From the NCBI RefSeq assembly GCF_039542035.1, contig NZ_BAABHJ010000020.1:1-64000 (forward strand): a DNA stretch of 64,000 nucleotides, given 5' to 3'. This stretch comes from Actinoallomurus liliacearum. Its GTDB lineage: Bacteria > Actinomycetota > Actinomycetes > Streptosporangiales > Streptosporangiaceae. Both the position numbers and the translations under genes were made by a program. Below, in pieces: positions 24,529 to 32,122 of the stretch; the stretch's first letter is position 1; every line of letters starts with the position of its first letter. The notes under the pieces are model-generated. The model was not told the DNA's origin, did not search any database, and saw nothing but the letters and a program-made list of their open reading frames with translations.

Positions 24529-25286
24529 TTCAGTACCTTTCGCAGGTCGGCCTCCTGGTCGGAGGCGCACAGCAGCCTTTCCCGTACGGCCTCGAGCACG
24601 GGGAACGCCGCGACGTCCAGCGCCAGCCCGACGTCCTTGGCGGCCAGCCGCAGCGGGAAGTCGGCCTCCTCGGCGCGGAGTCGGGCGACGGCCCCGGCGA
24701 GAGGTCCTTCGGCGAGGAGGGCGAGCGGGTCGGGGACGCCGAGCCGGGTGGCGAGCTCGGTCAGGTCCGCGGTCAGCGCCACGGCCCCGATGGCGGCGTT
24801 GATCAGCAGGATCTTCCGCGCGGCCCCCGCTCCGAGTTCCCCGCACCGTACGACGGCGCCGAAGACGGCGAGGACCTGCGCGACCCGGTCGACGTCGCCG
24901 CCGGCCAGCACGGTGAGGGTGCCGTCGGCGGCGCGGTCGACGCTGCCCATCACCGGCGCGTCGACCACGGCGGGCACCCGCGCGGCGAGCGCGCGCACCG
25001 CCGCCGGCCCGACGGTGGACATCTCGACGAGGCAGGCGTCGGGCCGCATCGCCGGAGCGATCCGCGCGGCCACCGCCTCGAGGGCGGGCGCGTCCGCCAG
25101 CATCGTGATGACGACGTCGGCGGCACGGACGGCCTCGGTGGGCGTCGCCGCGATGGCGGCTCCGGCCGCGCCCAGCGGCGCGGCCCGTTCGGCGGTGCGG
25201 TTCCAGACGGTCACGTCGTGCCCGGCCGCGAGCAGCCGCCGGGCGAGAGGCGCTCCCATGCGCCCGAGTCCGAGAAAGGCGATCAC
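24525..25286 (-). CDS. NAD(P)-dependent beta-hydroxyacid dehydrogenase family protein
   Basis: A 253-residue oxidoreductase of the 3-hydroxyisobutyrate dehydrogenase group. The Rossmann motif is VIAFLGLGRMGAPLARRLL, followed by VTVWNRT, the substrate-loop equivalent MSTVGPAAVRAL, and an all-helical C-terminus whose catalytic-lysine helix reads AGAARKILLINAAIG. The family's GGxxGA loop is replaced by a shorter APVMGSVDRAADG. GTG 25286 directly precedes the Rossmann strand. A CATAAC -10-like element lies about 10 bp upstream and no ribosome-binding site is seen. It is divergent from a LysR regulator that probably controls it. Confidence 0.87.
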   Translation of the reverse strand: MIAFLGLGRMGAPLARRLLAAGHDVTVWNRTAERAAPLGAAGAAIAATPTEAVRAADVVITMLADAPALEAVAARIAPAMRPDACLVEMSTVGPAAVRALAARVPAVVDAPVMGSVDRAADGTLTVLAGGDVDRVAQVLAVFGAVVRCGELGAGAARKILLINAAIGAVALTADLTELATRLGVPDPLALLAEGPLAGAVARLRAEEADFPLRLAAKDVGLALDVAAFPVLEAVRERLLCASDQEADLRKVLK

Positions 25287-25332
25287 GACGAAGACGTTAT
25301 GAGTCGGCGAGGCATTCCACCAGCGAATGTTT

Positions 25333-25349
25333 CGCATGATCAGCATGCG
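25333..25349. promoter_or_regulatory. Inverted repeat, likely LysR operator
   Basis: CGCATG-ATCAG-CATGCG is a perfect 6-bp inverted repeat with a 5-bp spacer, midway between the divergent dehydrogenase and LysR genes. Size and position suit a LysR recognition site controlling both directions. Confidence 0.7.
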
Positions 25350-25353
25350 GCCC

Positions 25354-25359
25354 TAGCAT
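25354..25359 (+). promoter_or_regulatory. -10 element of a leaderless LysR gene
   Basis: TAGCAT ends 6 bp before the LysR ATG, with no ribosome-binding site between them, the spacing expected when transcription begins at the start codon. The inverted repeat immediately upstream would allow autoregulation. Confidence 0.6.
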
Positions 25360-25365
25360 GGCAGG

Positions 25366-26286
25366 ATGGACACCGATCTTCTCGTCGTCTTCCAGGAGGT
25401 CGCCCGGCGGGGGTCCTTCACGGGCGCGGCGGAGGCGCTCGGCTACACCCAGTCGGCGGTCTCCCGGCAGATCTCCGTCCTGGAGGGCCGGCTGGGCGCG
25501 GCGCTGTTCGACCGCCTGCCCCGTGGCGTGCGGCTCACGGAGGAGGGCCGGTGCCTGCTGCCGCACGCCTCGGCGATCACTGAACGTCTCCGGACCGCCC
25601 GGGGCGATCTCCGGGCGCTGCGGGACCTGGCGGCCGGCCGGCTCCGGGTGGGCGCGTTCGCCACCGCCGACGCCGCGCTCGTGCCGCAGGCGATGGCCGC
25701 GTTCCGCGCCGCGCATCCGCGGGTGTCGGTCTCGCTGTCCGATGGCCTGACCCGCCACCACGCGGAGCGGCTGGCGGCCGGCGAGCTCGACCTGGCCATC
25801 GTGACGGCGGACACCGAGGAGGACTTCGAGGGCCTGCGGCTGCGCCACCTGCTCGACGATCCGATGCTCGTGGCCGTGCACCCGGGCCACCGCCTGGCCG
25901 GGCTCGAGGAGGTACGGCTCGCCGAACTGGCGGACGAGGACTGGATCGCGGGCCGGTCCCGCCCGGAGGACACGTTGATCAGCGCGACGCCGCATCGGGC
26001 GTTCCGCCCCCAGATCACCTACGTCGTCGGCGAGTGGATCGCCAAGCAGGGGATGGTGGCGGCGGGCCTGGGGGTGACGCTCATCCCGTCGCTGGCGGCC
26101 GGTGCGGCCCGGCCGGACATCGTCCTGGTGCCACTGCATCCCGATGACGCGCCGGTGCGCCGGGTGTACACCGCGACACCCGCCGGGGTGACGGCCCCGC
26201 CCGCGCTGACGGCGTTCCTCGGCTTCCTCGACGACGCGGTCACGCGGCTCCGCGAGCGAACCGCGCGCGCGACGCGGCGGACCTGA
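25366..26286 (+). CDS. LysR-family transcriptional regulator
   Basis: A 306-residue regulator. The N-terminal winged helix-turn-helix is MDTDLLVVFQEVARRGSFTGAAEALGYTQSAVSRQI, opening within 60 residues of the start as usual, and is followed by a linker helix and the periplasmic-binding-like effector domain (RLRVGAFATADAALVP, then VGEWIAKQGMVAAGLGVTLIP). It is divergent from the dehydrogenase/RidA pair over an 80-bp region containing an inverted repeat, so it probably controls that pair. The ligand is unknown. Confidence 0.94.
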   Translation: MDTDLLVVFQEVARRGSFTGAAEALGYTQSAVSRQISVLEGRLGAALFDRLPRGVRLTEEGRCLLPHASAITERLRTARGDLRALRDLAAGRLRVGAFATADAALVPQAMAAFRAAHPRVSVSLSDGLTRHHAERLAAGELDLAIVTADTEEDFEGLRLRHLLDDPMLVAVHPGHRLAGLEEVRLAELADEDWIAGRSRPEDTLISATPHRAFRPQITYVVGEWIAKQGMVAAGLGVTLIPSLAAGAARPDIVLVPLHPDDAPVRRVYTATPAGVTAPPALTAFLGFLDDAVTRLRERTARATRRT

Positions 26287-26333
26287 CACCGCCACCCCAA
26301 AGAAGATATCCCTACTTTATTGGTTGACTTTGT

Positions 26334-26339
26334 TAGAAT
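26334..26339 (+). promoter_or_regulatory. Promoter of the flavin monooxygenase operon
   Basis: TAGAAT lies 19 bp before the GTG start, in a markedly AT-rich stretch from 26302 to 26345 that contrasts with the flanking genes. A matching -35 hexamer is not clear. The AT-rich stretch could also hold a regulator site. Confidence 0.5.
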
Positions 26340-26358
26340 AGTCATCGACCATGGCAGC

Positions 26359-27465
26359 GTGACCGCATTCCACTGGTTCCTGCCCACCAGCGGCGACGGC
26401 CGCACGCTCGTCGGCGGCGGCCATGGCGCCGCCGTACGCGGCGTGCAGCGCGAACCCGACATCGAGTACCTGGCGCAGATCGCCCGTACCGCCGAACAGC
26501 TCGGCTTCGAGGGCGTGCTGACGCCCACGGGAACGCTCTGCGAGGACGCCTGGCTGACCACCGCCGCGCTGACGCGGGAGACCGAGCGGCTGAAGTTCCT
26601 GGTCGCCTTCCGCCCGGGCCTGCTGTCGCCGACGCTCGCCGCGCAGATGGCCGCGACGTACCAGCGGCTGTCCCGCGGACGGCTGCTGCTGAACATCGTC
26701 ACCGGTGGGGAGACCGCCGAGCAGGCGCGCTTCGGCGACCACCTCGGCCACGACGAACGCTACGCGCGCACCGACGAGTTCCTGACCGTCCTGCGGGGCG
26801 CCTGGAGCGGCGCCTCGTTCGACTTCGCCGGCAACTACTACGAGGTCGAGGGCGCCACCGTACGGGAGGCGCCCGACCCGGCGCCCCGCCTGTACTTCGG
26901 CGGGTCGTCGGGCGCGGCCGGGCCCGTGGCGGCGCGGCACGCGGACGTCTACCTCACGTGGGGCGAGCCGCCCGAGCAGGTGCGCGGAAAGATCGAGTGG
27001 GTGCGGGAGCTGGCCGCGCGGGAGGGCCGTACGCTCCGGTTCGGCATCCGGCTGCACGTCGTGACCCGTGACTCGGCCAAGGAGGCCTGGACGGCCGCGA
27101 ACCGGCTGCTGGACGACCTCGACCCGGCCGAGATCGCCGCCGCGCAGCAGGGCCTGGCCCGCAGCGAGTCGGTCGGCCAGCAGCGGATGCGCGCTCTGCA
27201 CGAGACCTTCCGTAAGGGCGGGTCCAGCCACGACCTGGAGATCTACCCGAACCTGTGGGCGGGCGTCGGCCTGGTCCGCGGCGGGGCCGGCACCGCGCTG
27301 GTCGGCAGCCATGCCCAGGTGGCCGAGCGGATCGAGGAGTTCGCCGAACTCGGCATCGACGAGTTCGTCCTCTCCGGCTACCCGCACCTGGAAGAGGCGT
27401 ACTGGTTCGGCGAGGGCGTCCTGCCCGAGCTGACCCGCCGCGGACTCCGGGAGGTGGCCGCATGA
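26359..27465 (+). CDS. FMNH2-dependent monooxygenase, SsuD-like (luciferase fold)
   Basis: A 368-residue protein of the bacterial luciferase superfamily closest in look to alkanesulfonate monooxygenase: FHWFLPTSGDGRTL at the N-terminus, GFEGVLTPTGTLCEDAWL, LKFLVAFRPGLLSPTLAAQMAAT, GRLLLNIVTGG and PRLYFGGSSGAAGPVAARHADVYLTWGEP. The set matches SsuD motifs. It should use reduced flavin and O2 to release sulfite from an organosulfonate. GTG 26359 is chosen because the family starts here; a longer frame exists upstream. An FMN reductase gene overlaps its end. No SsuABC importer is in the window. Confidence 0.9.
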   Translation: MTAFHWFLPTSGDGRTLVGGGHGAAVRGVQREPDIEYLAQIARTAEQLGFEGVLTPTGTLCEDAWLTTAALTRETERLKFLVAFRPGLLSPTLAAQMAATYQRLSRGRLLLNIVTGGETAEQARFGDHLGHDERYARTDEFLTVLRGAWSGASFDFAGNYYEVEGATVREAPDPAPRLYFGGSSGAAGPVAARHADVYLTWGEPPEQVRGKIEWVRELAAREGRTLRFGIRLHVVTRDSAKEAWTAANRLLDDLDPAEIAAAQQGLARSESVGQQRMRALHETFRKGGSSHDLEIYPNLWAGVGLVRGGAGTALVGSHAQVAERIEEFAELGIDEFVLSGYPHLEEAYWFGEGVLPELTRRGLREVAA

Positions 27466-27485
27466 CCGAGCGAACCGAGGGAATC
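27462..27485 (+). repeat. Start-codon cassette end, diverged copy
   Basis: The first 24 bases of the FMN reductase gene share the ATGACCGAGCG-A-x-CGAGGGAATC 5' end of the units at 34702 and 53926-54061, with C for G in the middle. The matching 3' end (GAAGGAGG before ATG) is not intact here; GACGAGGTCCCC about 50 bases on may be its remnant. Confidence 0.6.
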
Positions 27486-28040
27486 GGCGTCGACCGGGGT
27501 GAGGCCCTGGCCGGCCGGCCGGCCGTGGGCCCGGACGAGGTCCCCGGGCGTCGCGGGCCGAAGGTCGTCGTGCTGGTCGGCAACCCCCGCCCGGCGTCGC
27601 GCACGCACGCCGTCGCCGACCGGGCCGCGCGGGCCATCGCGCCGGGCGTCCGGCCGGAGACCGTGGACCTGACCGAGCTCGCCGATCGCCTGTTGAGCCG
27701 GGACCCGGGCCCGCTCCTGGACGAGGCGGTGTCGCGGGTGACCTCGGCGGACCTGCTCCTCGTGGCCAGTCCTACGTACAAGGGGACCTACACGGGCCTG
27801 CTCAAGTCGTTCCTCGACCGGGTGCCGTCCCTGGCCGGTGTGACGGCGCTGCCGCTGCTGGTGATGGGGTCGCCCCGGCACGCGCTCGCGGTGGAGGTGC
27901 ACCTGCGGCCTCTCCTCGTCGAGCTCGGCGCGACCGTCCCCACGCCGGGGCTCGCCGTGGTCGAGGCCGACATCGACCGCCTGGACGAGGTCCTGGCCGG
28001 GTGGGCCGCCGCCGTACGGCTCCCCCAAGCCGTACGGTGA
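27462..28040 (+). CDS. NAD(P)H-dependent FMN reductase, SsuE-like
   Basis: A 192-residue flavodoxin-like reductase that supplies reduced FMN to the monooxygenase. The FMN-binding loop is VVVLVGNPRPASRTHAVAD, with ASPTYKGTYTGLLKSFLDRVP as the second conserved region. The reductase fold only begins near residue 34. The first 24 bases (ATGACCGAGCGAACCGAGGG and on) match the 5' end of repeat units at 34702 and 53926-54061 with one mismatch, so the N-terminal extension may come from an inserted start cassette. ATG overlaps the previous stop as ATGA. Confidence 0.9.
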   Translation: MTERTEGIGVDRGEALAGRPAVGPDEVPGRRGPKVVVLVGNPRPASRTHAVADRAARAIAPGVRPETVDLTELADRLLSRDPGPLLDEAVSRVTSADLLLVASPTYKGTYTGLLKSFLDRVPSLAGVTALPLLVMGSPRHALAVEVHLRPLLVELGATVPTPGLAVVEADIDRLDEVLAGWAAAVRLPQAVR

Positions 28041-28066
28041 CCCGGGTCGGTTCGGAGGCGAAGTCG

Positions 28067-28570
28067 ATGGGCACGCGTGTGGGCCAGCGACCGGTGGTCG
28101 ACGGGGCGAGCTTCCGGCGGGCCGTGGGCCGGCACGCCGCCGGGGTGGTGGTCGTGACCGGTCCCGGCCCGGTGGGCCTCACGGCCACCTCGTTCACCTC
28201 GGTCAGTCTCGACCCGCCGCTCGTGTCGTTCTGCGTCGGACGCGCCTCGACGGCCTGGCCGCACCTGCGCGACGCCGCGACGTTCGCGGTGAACGTGCTC
28301 GCCACCGACCAGACGGAGATCGCGTCCCGGTTCGCCGGGCCCGGCGGCGGCCGCTTCGCGCCACCGACCTCCTGGCGCCCGGGGCCGGGCGAGGTGCCGA
28401 TCCTGAACGGCACCGCGGCCCATCTGCTGTGCGAGCCGTACGACACGGTCGCGATGGGAGATCACTGGCTGGTGGTGGGCCTGGTCGTCGACACGGGCGT
28501 CGGCCCGCCGGGCGCTCCCCTGCTCTACCATCGCGGCCGGTACGGCCGGTTCGCCGCGCACGGCGGGTGA
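28067..28570 (+). CDS. Flavin reductase family protein (FMN-binding split barrel)
   Basis: A 167-residue flavin reductase-like protein: FRRAVGRHAAGVVVVTGPGPVGLTATSFTSVSLDPPLVSFCV is the standard FMN-binding split-barrel start, and VGLVVDTGVG...PLLYHRGRYG its end. It probably provides reduced flavin to the monooxygenase, as a second source alongside the SsuE-like enzyme. ATG 28067 has GGAGG at 28054-28058; GTG 28037, overlapping the previous stop, is the alternative. Having two unrelated flavin reductases in one operon is uncommon. Confidence 0.9.
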   Translation: MGTRVGQRPVVDGASFRRAVGRHAAGVVVVTGPGPVGLTATSFTSVSLDPPLVSFCVGRASTAWPHLRDAATFAVNVLATDQTEIASRFAGPGGGRFAPPTSWRPGPGEVPILNGTAAHLLCEPYDTVAMGDHWLVVGLVVDTGVGPPGAPLLYHRGRYGRFAAHGG

Positions 28571-28683
28571 CTGACAGTTTCACTGGAAGTTTCAATGACA
28601 GTGGGATTCGTGAAATCATCGTCACGCTGTGTCGTTCGCCGTATGGTGGAGGCCACCTGCCGACGTAGCGCGGGAGGAGGCAC

Positions 28684-29559
28684 ATGGAGCCCTGGTTCGC
28701 CCGAAGATCCGTCGGAGAGCTGCTTCCCGGAGACCACGCCTGGTTCTCCTACGCCGACCAGGAGGAGCACGACCACGTCATCGGAGCCTTCCTCCGTGAC
28801 GGACTGGCCGGTTCCGACAAGGTCATCTACATCACCGACGCCGGCCCGCAGGACCTTCCCGACCTGCGGGCGCGTTATCGGCTGGAGCCTGAGACCTATC
28901 TGCGCAGCGGGCAGTTGGCGATCCTGCCGCAGGCGGAGACCTGCCTGACCCGCGGGGTGTTCGACCCGGCGCGGATGACGACGACGCTGCGGGAGGTCCT
29001 CGACCGGGCGGAGACCGAACGGTTCCGCGGTGTCCGGGTCACCGTCGACATGACGTGGGCGTTCCGGCAGGAGAGCGGACGCGACGGCATCCTGGAGTGC
29101 GAGGCGCGGGTGGACGCGGCGATCTCGCCCAGCACCATGGCGATGGCGATCTGCCAGGTCGACGCGCGCTCCTGCACGCCCGAGGAACTCACCGCGCTGA
29201 AGGAGAGGCACGAGGTGCTCGTGGGCGCCGATCCCTACTTCAACGACGGAGTGCTGAGCATCACCCCGACGTTCCATCCCCGTGGCCTCCGGCTCAGCGG
29301 CGAGCTGGACGGCGCGCGGCACGCCGTGTTCGGCGAGTCGCTGCGAAAGGTCGTCGATCGGGGCGGCGAGGTGCACCTGGACCTCGCCGACCTGCGGTTC
29401 ATCGACCTCGGCGCGCTCAGCATGATGGCCGGCGCGGCGATGCACCTCGGGGCGCGGGTGGTCCTCGACAATCCCTCGATCCACCTGACGGACGTCGTCG
29501 AGCTGGTGAGCAGCCGACTGCTGCCCTGGCTGGAGATCGGCGACGGTGAGGCCCGATGA
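28684..29559 (+). CDS. MEDS-domain protein with STAS (anti-anti-sigma) domain
   Basis: A 291-residue signalling protein. Residues 1-190 form a MEDS (DcmR-like sensory) domain, with LLPGDHAWFSYADQEEHDHVIGAFLRDGLAGSDKVIYIT and VRVTVDMTW. Residues 205-290 are a STAS domain (RLSGELDGARHAVFGESL, then EVHLDLADLRFIDLGALSMM) in which Asp/Ser-like phosphorylation sites of anti-anti-sigma factors may be altered. It overlaps the next gene, an anti-sigma-type kinase with the same sensor, as ATGA. Together they look like a partner-switching module controlling an alternative sigma factor encoded elsewhere. Confidence 0.88.
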   Translation: MEPWFARRSVGELLPGDHAWFSYADQEEHDHVIGAFLRDGLAGSDKVIYITDAGPQDLPDLRARYRLEPETYLRSGQLAILPQAETCLTRGVFDPARMTTTLREVLDRAETERFRGVRVTVDMTWAFRQESGRDGILECEARVDAAISPSTMAMAICQVDARSCTPEELTALKERHEVLVGADPYFNDGVLSITPTFHPRGLRLSGELDGARHAVFGESLRKVVDRGGEVHLDLADLRFIDLGALSMMAGAAMHLGARVVLDNPSIHLTDVVELVSSRLLPWLEIGDGEAR

Positions 29560-30479
29560 CACGACTCATCCACCAGGTCCTGATGTACGACAACGAGAAG
29601 GACATCCTGGACACGGTCGTGCCGTTCCTCCAGGAGGGGCTCAGCGCGGGTGAGGCCGTGCTGACCGTCGGCACGGCCCCCAACCTCTCCTGCCTGCGTC
29701 AGGCCCTGGGCGCCGACTCCGACGCCGTCGAGTTCGCCGACTCCGCCTCCTGGTACGTCCAGCCGACGCGCACCATCGCCAACTACAGCTCGTTCATCGC
29801 CGAGAACGCCACCGCCCGGGTCAGGGTGGTCGCGGAGCCGGGCTGGGAGACCGGGACGCCGGCCCAGATCGCCGAGTGGACGAGGTACGAGTCGATCATC
29901 AACGAGGCGTTCGCCGACATCAGCGCCTCGGTGCTGTGCCTGTACGACCGGCGCACCACGCATCGGGGACTGCTCGACGGGGCGCTGCGCACCCACCCCC
30001 AAATCGTCGAGGGGACCTGTCCCCGCTGCAACGACGCCTACCTCGACCCGGCCTCCGTCGGCGCGCACGTCGACCGCGATCCCCTGCCGCCCCCGCCGCC
30101 CGGCGCGGTCCGGCTACCGATCGACGACGACGACCTGAGCACGCTGCGCTCGTTCCTCGCCGGCCACGCCCGCCATCACGGCATGTCCCGCCCCCGGGTG
30201 AACGACCTGTTGGTGGCGACGACGGAGGTGGCCACCAACGCGATCCGGCACGGCCGCCATCCGATCGGCTGTCAGCTGTGGCGGGAGGACGACGACCTGA
30301 TCGTCGAGGTGACCGACGCGGGCCACTGGCAGCCGGACCCGGTCCCCGGCTTCGTACCGCCCGATCCCGCGTCCCTGTCGGGATTCGGGCTGTGGGGCGT
30401 TCGCATGCTGTGCGCGCTGGTCCAGTTGCGCACCGGCCCGGCGGGGACCATCGTCCGGCTGCACGCCCCCTGCCGTTAG
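29556..30479 (+). CDS. MEDS-domain protein with HATPase (RsbW-like) kinase domain
   Basis: A 307-residue protein with a MEDS sensory domain (HQVLMYDNEKDILDTVVPFLQEGLSAGEAVLTV to about residue 190) and a C-terminal GHKL ATPase domain with N-box VNDLLVATTEVATNAIRHG and G-box regions VEVTDAGHWQPDP and GFGLWGVRMLCALV. This is the architecture of an anti-sigma serine kinase with a fused sensor. It is translationally coupled to the STAS-domain gene. A paralogue lies at 47252-48199. Its stop codon falls inside the first unit of a tandem repeat. Confidence 0.88.
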   Translation: MTRLIHQVLMYDNEKDILDTVVPFLQEGLSAGEAVLTVGTAPNLSCLRQALGADSDAVEFADSASWYVQPTRTIANYSSFIAENATARVRVVAEPGWETGTPAQIAEWTRYESIINEAFADISASVLCLYDRRTTHRGLLDGALRTHPQIVEGTCPRCNDAYLDPASVGAHVDRDPLPPPPPGAVRLPIDDDDLSTLRSFLAGHARHHGMSRPRVNDLLVATTEVATNAIRHGRHPIGCQLWREDDDLIVEVTDAGHWQPDPVPGFVPPDPASLSGFGLWGVRMLCALVQLRTGPAGTIVRLHAPCR

Positions 30480-30689
30480 CCCGCGCCCCTGCCGTCAGCC
30501 GTCACTGCCGTCGGCGCGCGTCCGCTGCCGTTGGCCCGCGCCACTGCCGTTGGCCCGCGTCACTGCCGTTGGCCCGCGTCACTGCCGTCGGCGCGCGTCA
30601 CTGCCGTCGGCGCGCGTCCGCTGCCGTTGGCCCGCGCCACTGCCGTTGGCCCGCGCCACTGCCGTTGGCCCGCGTCACTGCAGTCAGCC
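30467..30689. repeat. Tandem array of 19-20-bp units
   Basis: About twelve units with consensus CACTGCCGTTGGCCCGCGT (19 bp); two are 20 bp, beginning CCGCTGCC, and some carry CGTCGGCGCG in the second half. The first unit contains the TAG of the MEDS kinase gene and the last the TCA (TGA) of the convergent L7/L12-like gene, so the array fills the whole interval between two convergent stops. It has no palindrome within units. It may be a slipping minisatellite that doubles as a transcription stop. Confidence 0.92.
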
Positions 30690-31112
30690 GAGCGACGTGA
30701 CGAACCGGTCCGCGTCCTGCCGGGTCATCCCCGTCTCCGCCTGGACGAGCGCGACGGCTCCGGAGAGGTCGCCGCCGTCGCGCATCCGCCGGGCCCGGTC
30801 GGCGAGGCTCTCCGACCCCTGGGAGGGAAGGTGCGGGCCCGGCTCGGGCAGGCGGCCGTCCCGGAGCGTGTCGACGAGCCGCTTGGCGTCCACGAGCCTG
30901 AGTCCCGTGGCCTGGCGGACCTCCTTGACCGCCTGGACCGGCCGGTCCTCGGCCAGCAGTGCCTGGACTCGGTCCTGCAGCTCGGCGGGCACCGCCGTCG
31001 GCACCAGAGGTACCGGCGCCTGCGGGCCCGTCCGCGATCTCGCGAGCAGGCCGATGCCCACCCCGGCCAGGATGACGACGGCCACGACGATCACCATGAT
31101 GACAGTGGTCAT
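30684..31112 (-). CDS. Membrane-anchored protein with L7/L12 C-terminal-like domains
   Basis: A 142-residue protein with one N-terminal transmembrane helix (TVIMVIVVAVVILAGVGIGLLA) followed by two short helical segments resembling the C-terminal domain of ribosomal protein L7/L12, most clearly QAVKEVRQATGLRLVDAKRLVDTL. The second copy (SGAVALVQAETGMTRQDADRFV) is more diverged. Such domains bind proteins by hydrophobic contacts; membrane-tethered versions have no known function to me. Starts at ATG 31112, 17 bp after the upstream gene, with little ribosome-binding sequence. Confidence 0.75.
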   Translation of the reverse strand: MTTVIMVIVVAVVILAGVGIGLLARSRTGPQAPVPLVPTAVPAELQDRVQALLAEDRPVQAVKEVRQATGLRLVDAKRLVDTLRDGRLPEPGPHLPSQGSESLADRARRMRDGGDLSGAVALVQAETGMTRQDADRFVTSLG

Positions 31113-31129
31113 CAACGGATGATTGCAGA

Positions 31130-31576
31130 TCACCGTCCCGTCGGCCGGGGGGTCGAGGACGGCGTGGTCGTGGACGACGGGCTCGGCGTCCCGGCCGCGG
31201 TACGGGTGGGCCGTGGGGTCGGGGTCGGCCGGGCGGACGGGGTGCGTCGCTCCGGCTTCGTGGTCCGCTGCCTCGGGCGGGCCGTGCGCACCGACGGCTC
31301 CGGCGACGGTGTCACCACGGTCGTCGCGGACGGCGGAGCGATCGGCACGCTGTGATCGCTCGGTTCGGCCCGGTGATCCGGCCGGAGCAGGCCCCATGCG
31401 ACCAGGGCGATCGCCGCGACCGCCGCCGCCGCGAGCAGCAGCCGCGGCCACCCGGGAACGGCCCGCGCGGGGCGCGCGGTGTTCCGGAACCGGTCGATCA
31501 GCTCGGGGTCCGGCCGGACGCCCTCGGCCGCGCGCCGGTAGTGGTCGCGGAGCAGGGCGTCGAGGTCATCGCTCAT
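31130..31576 (-). CDS. Probable transmembrane sigma-factor partner, Pro/Thr-rich
   Basis: A 148-residue protein: a 45-residue N-terminal cytosolic region (MSDDLDALLRDHYRRAAEG), one transmembrane helix (LLLAAAAVAAIALVAWGLL) and an extracellular tail rich in Pro, Thr, Ser and Arg. The ECF sigma gene upstream overlaps its start by 11 bp, so it probably acts as the cognate membrane anti-sigma factor. The usual zinc-binding HxxxCxxC motif is absent. The function is inferred from context. Confidence 0.7.
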   Translation of the reverse strand: MSDDLDALLRDHYRRAAEGVRPDPELIDRFRNTARPARAVPGWPRLLLAAAAVAAIALVAWGLLRPDHRAEPSDHSVPIAPPSATTVVTPSPEPSVRTARPRQRTTKPERRTPSARPTPTPRPTRTAAGTPSPSSTTTPSSTPRPTGR

Positions 31577-32081
31577 GAGCCGCTCCTTCCTCCGCCAGTT
31601 GCCGCCGTAGCGCCGTCATCGCCCGTGACGTGTGGCTCTTCACCGTTCCCCGGGAGATGCCGAGCGCCTCCGCGATCTCCTGCTCGCTGAGATCACACCA
31701 GTAGCGCAGCACCACCACGGCCCGCTGCTTGACGGGCAGGGCCGCGAGGACGTCGTCGAGCGGGGTCCCCGCCGCGTCGTACGCCTCGCGCGCCCCGGTC
31801 AGGCGATCGACGTCGATCGTTCCGCCGACCGGCAGATCGGGCCGCCTCTTGCGGCGTTTGTGATGGTCGATGGCCAGGTTGACGAGCACCTTGCGCGCGT
31901 ACGCCTCCGGCTGGTGCCCGCCGCGCATGATCCGCGTCCACCGCCGCGCGACCCGCTCGTACGTGGTCTGGAGGAGGTCCTCGGCGAGGTGGCGGTCGTA
32001 GACGAGGAACACCGCGGTGCGCAGCAGGCGCCCCGCGGAGGCGATGACGAACTCGTCGAACGTGAGCTCGTCTCCACTCAC
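31566..32081 (-). CDS. ECF RNA polymerase sigma factor (SigE-family type)
   Basis: A 171-residue sigma factor with region 2 (FDEFVIASAGRLLRTAVFLVYDRHLAEDLLQTTYERVARRW) and region 4 (LPVKQRAVVVLRYWCDLSEQEIAEALGISRGTVKSH). The C-terminal tail is short. GTG 32081 is chosen because AGGAGG lies 8 bp upstream and region 2 begins right after; the longer frame upstream is antisense to nothing but has Pro/Ala-rich noise. It is coupled to the probable anti-sigma gene by an 11-bp overlap. Target promoters are unknown. Confidence 0.92.
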   Translation of the reverse strand: MSGDELTFDEFVIASAGRLLRTAVFLVYDRHLAEDLLQTTYERVARRWTRIMRGGHQPEAYARKVLVNLAIDHHKRRKRRPDLPVGGTIDVDRLTGAREAYDAAGTPLDDVLAALPVKQRAVVVLRYWCDLSEQEIAEALGISRGTVKSHTSRAMTALRRQLAEEGAAHER

Positions 32082-32122
32082 TCCGCGGGCCTCCTCTCGG
32101 CTCAGGATGGACAGTGTCCCGC

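Noticed and set aside
30467..30689. CRISPR array
   Set aside because: Units are 19-20 bp and directly abut with no unique spacers, and no cas gene is present.
30531..31355. Plus-strand frames through the tandem array encoding VGPRHCRWPA-like repeats
   Set aside because: The repeats are open in several frames simply because of composition; no start signal, and the frames continue antisense to the L7/L12-like and sigma-partner genes.
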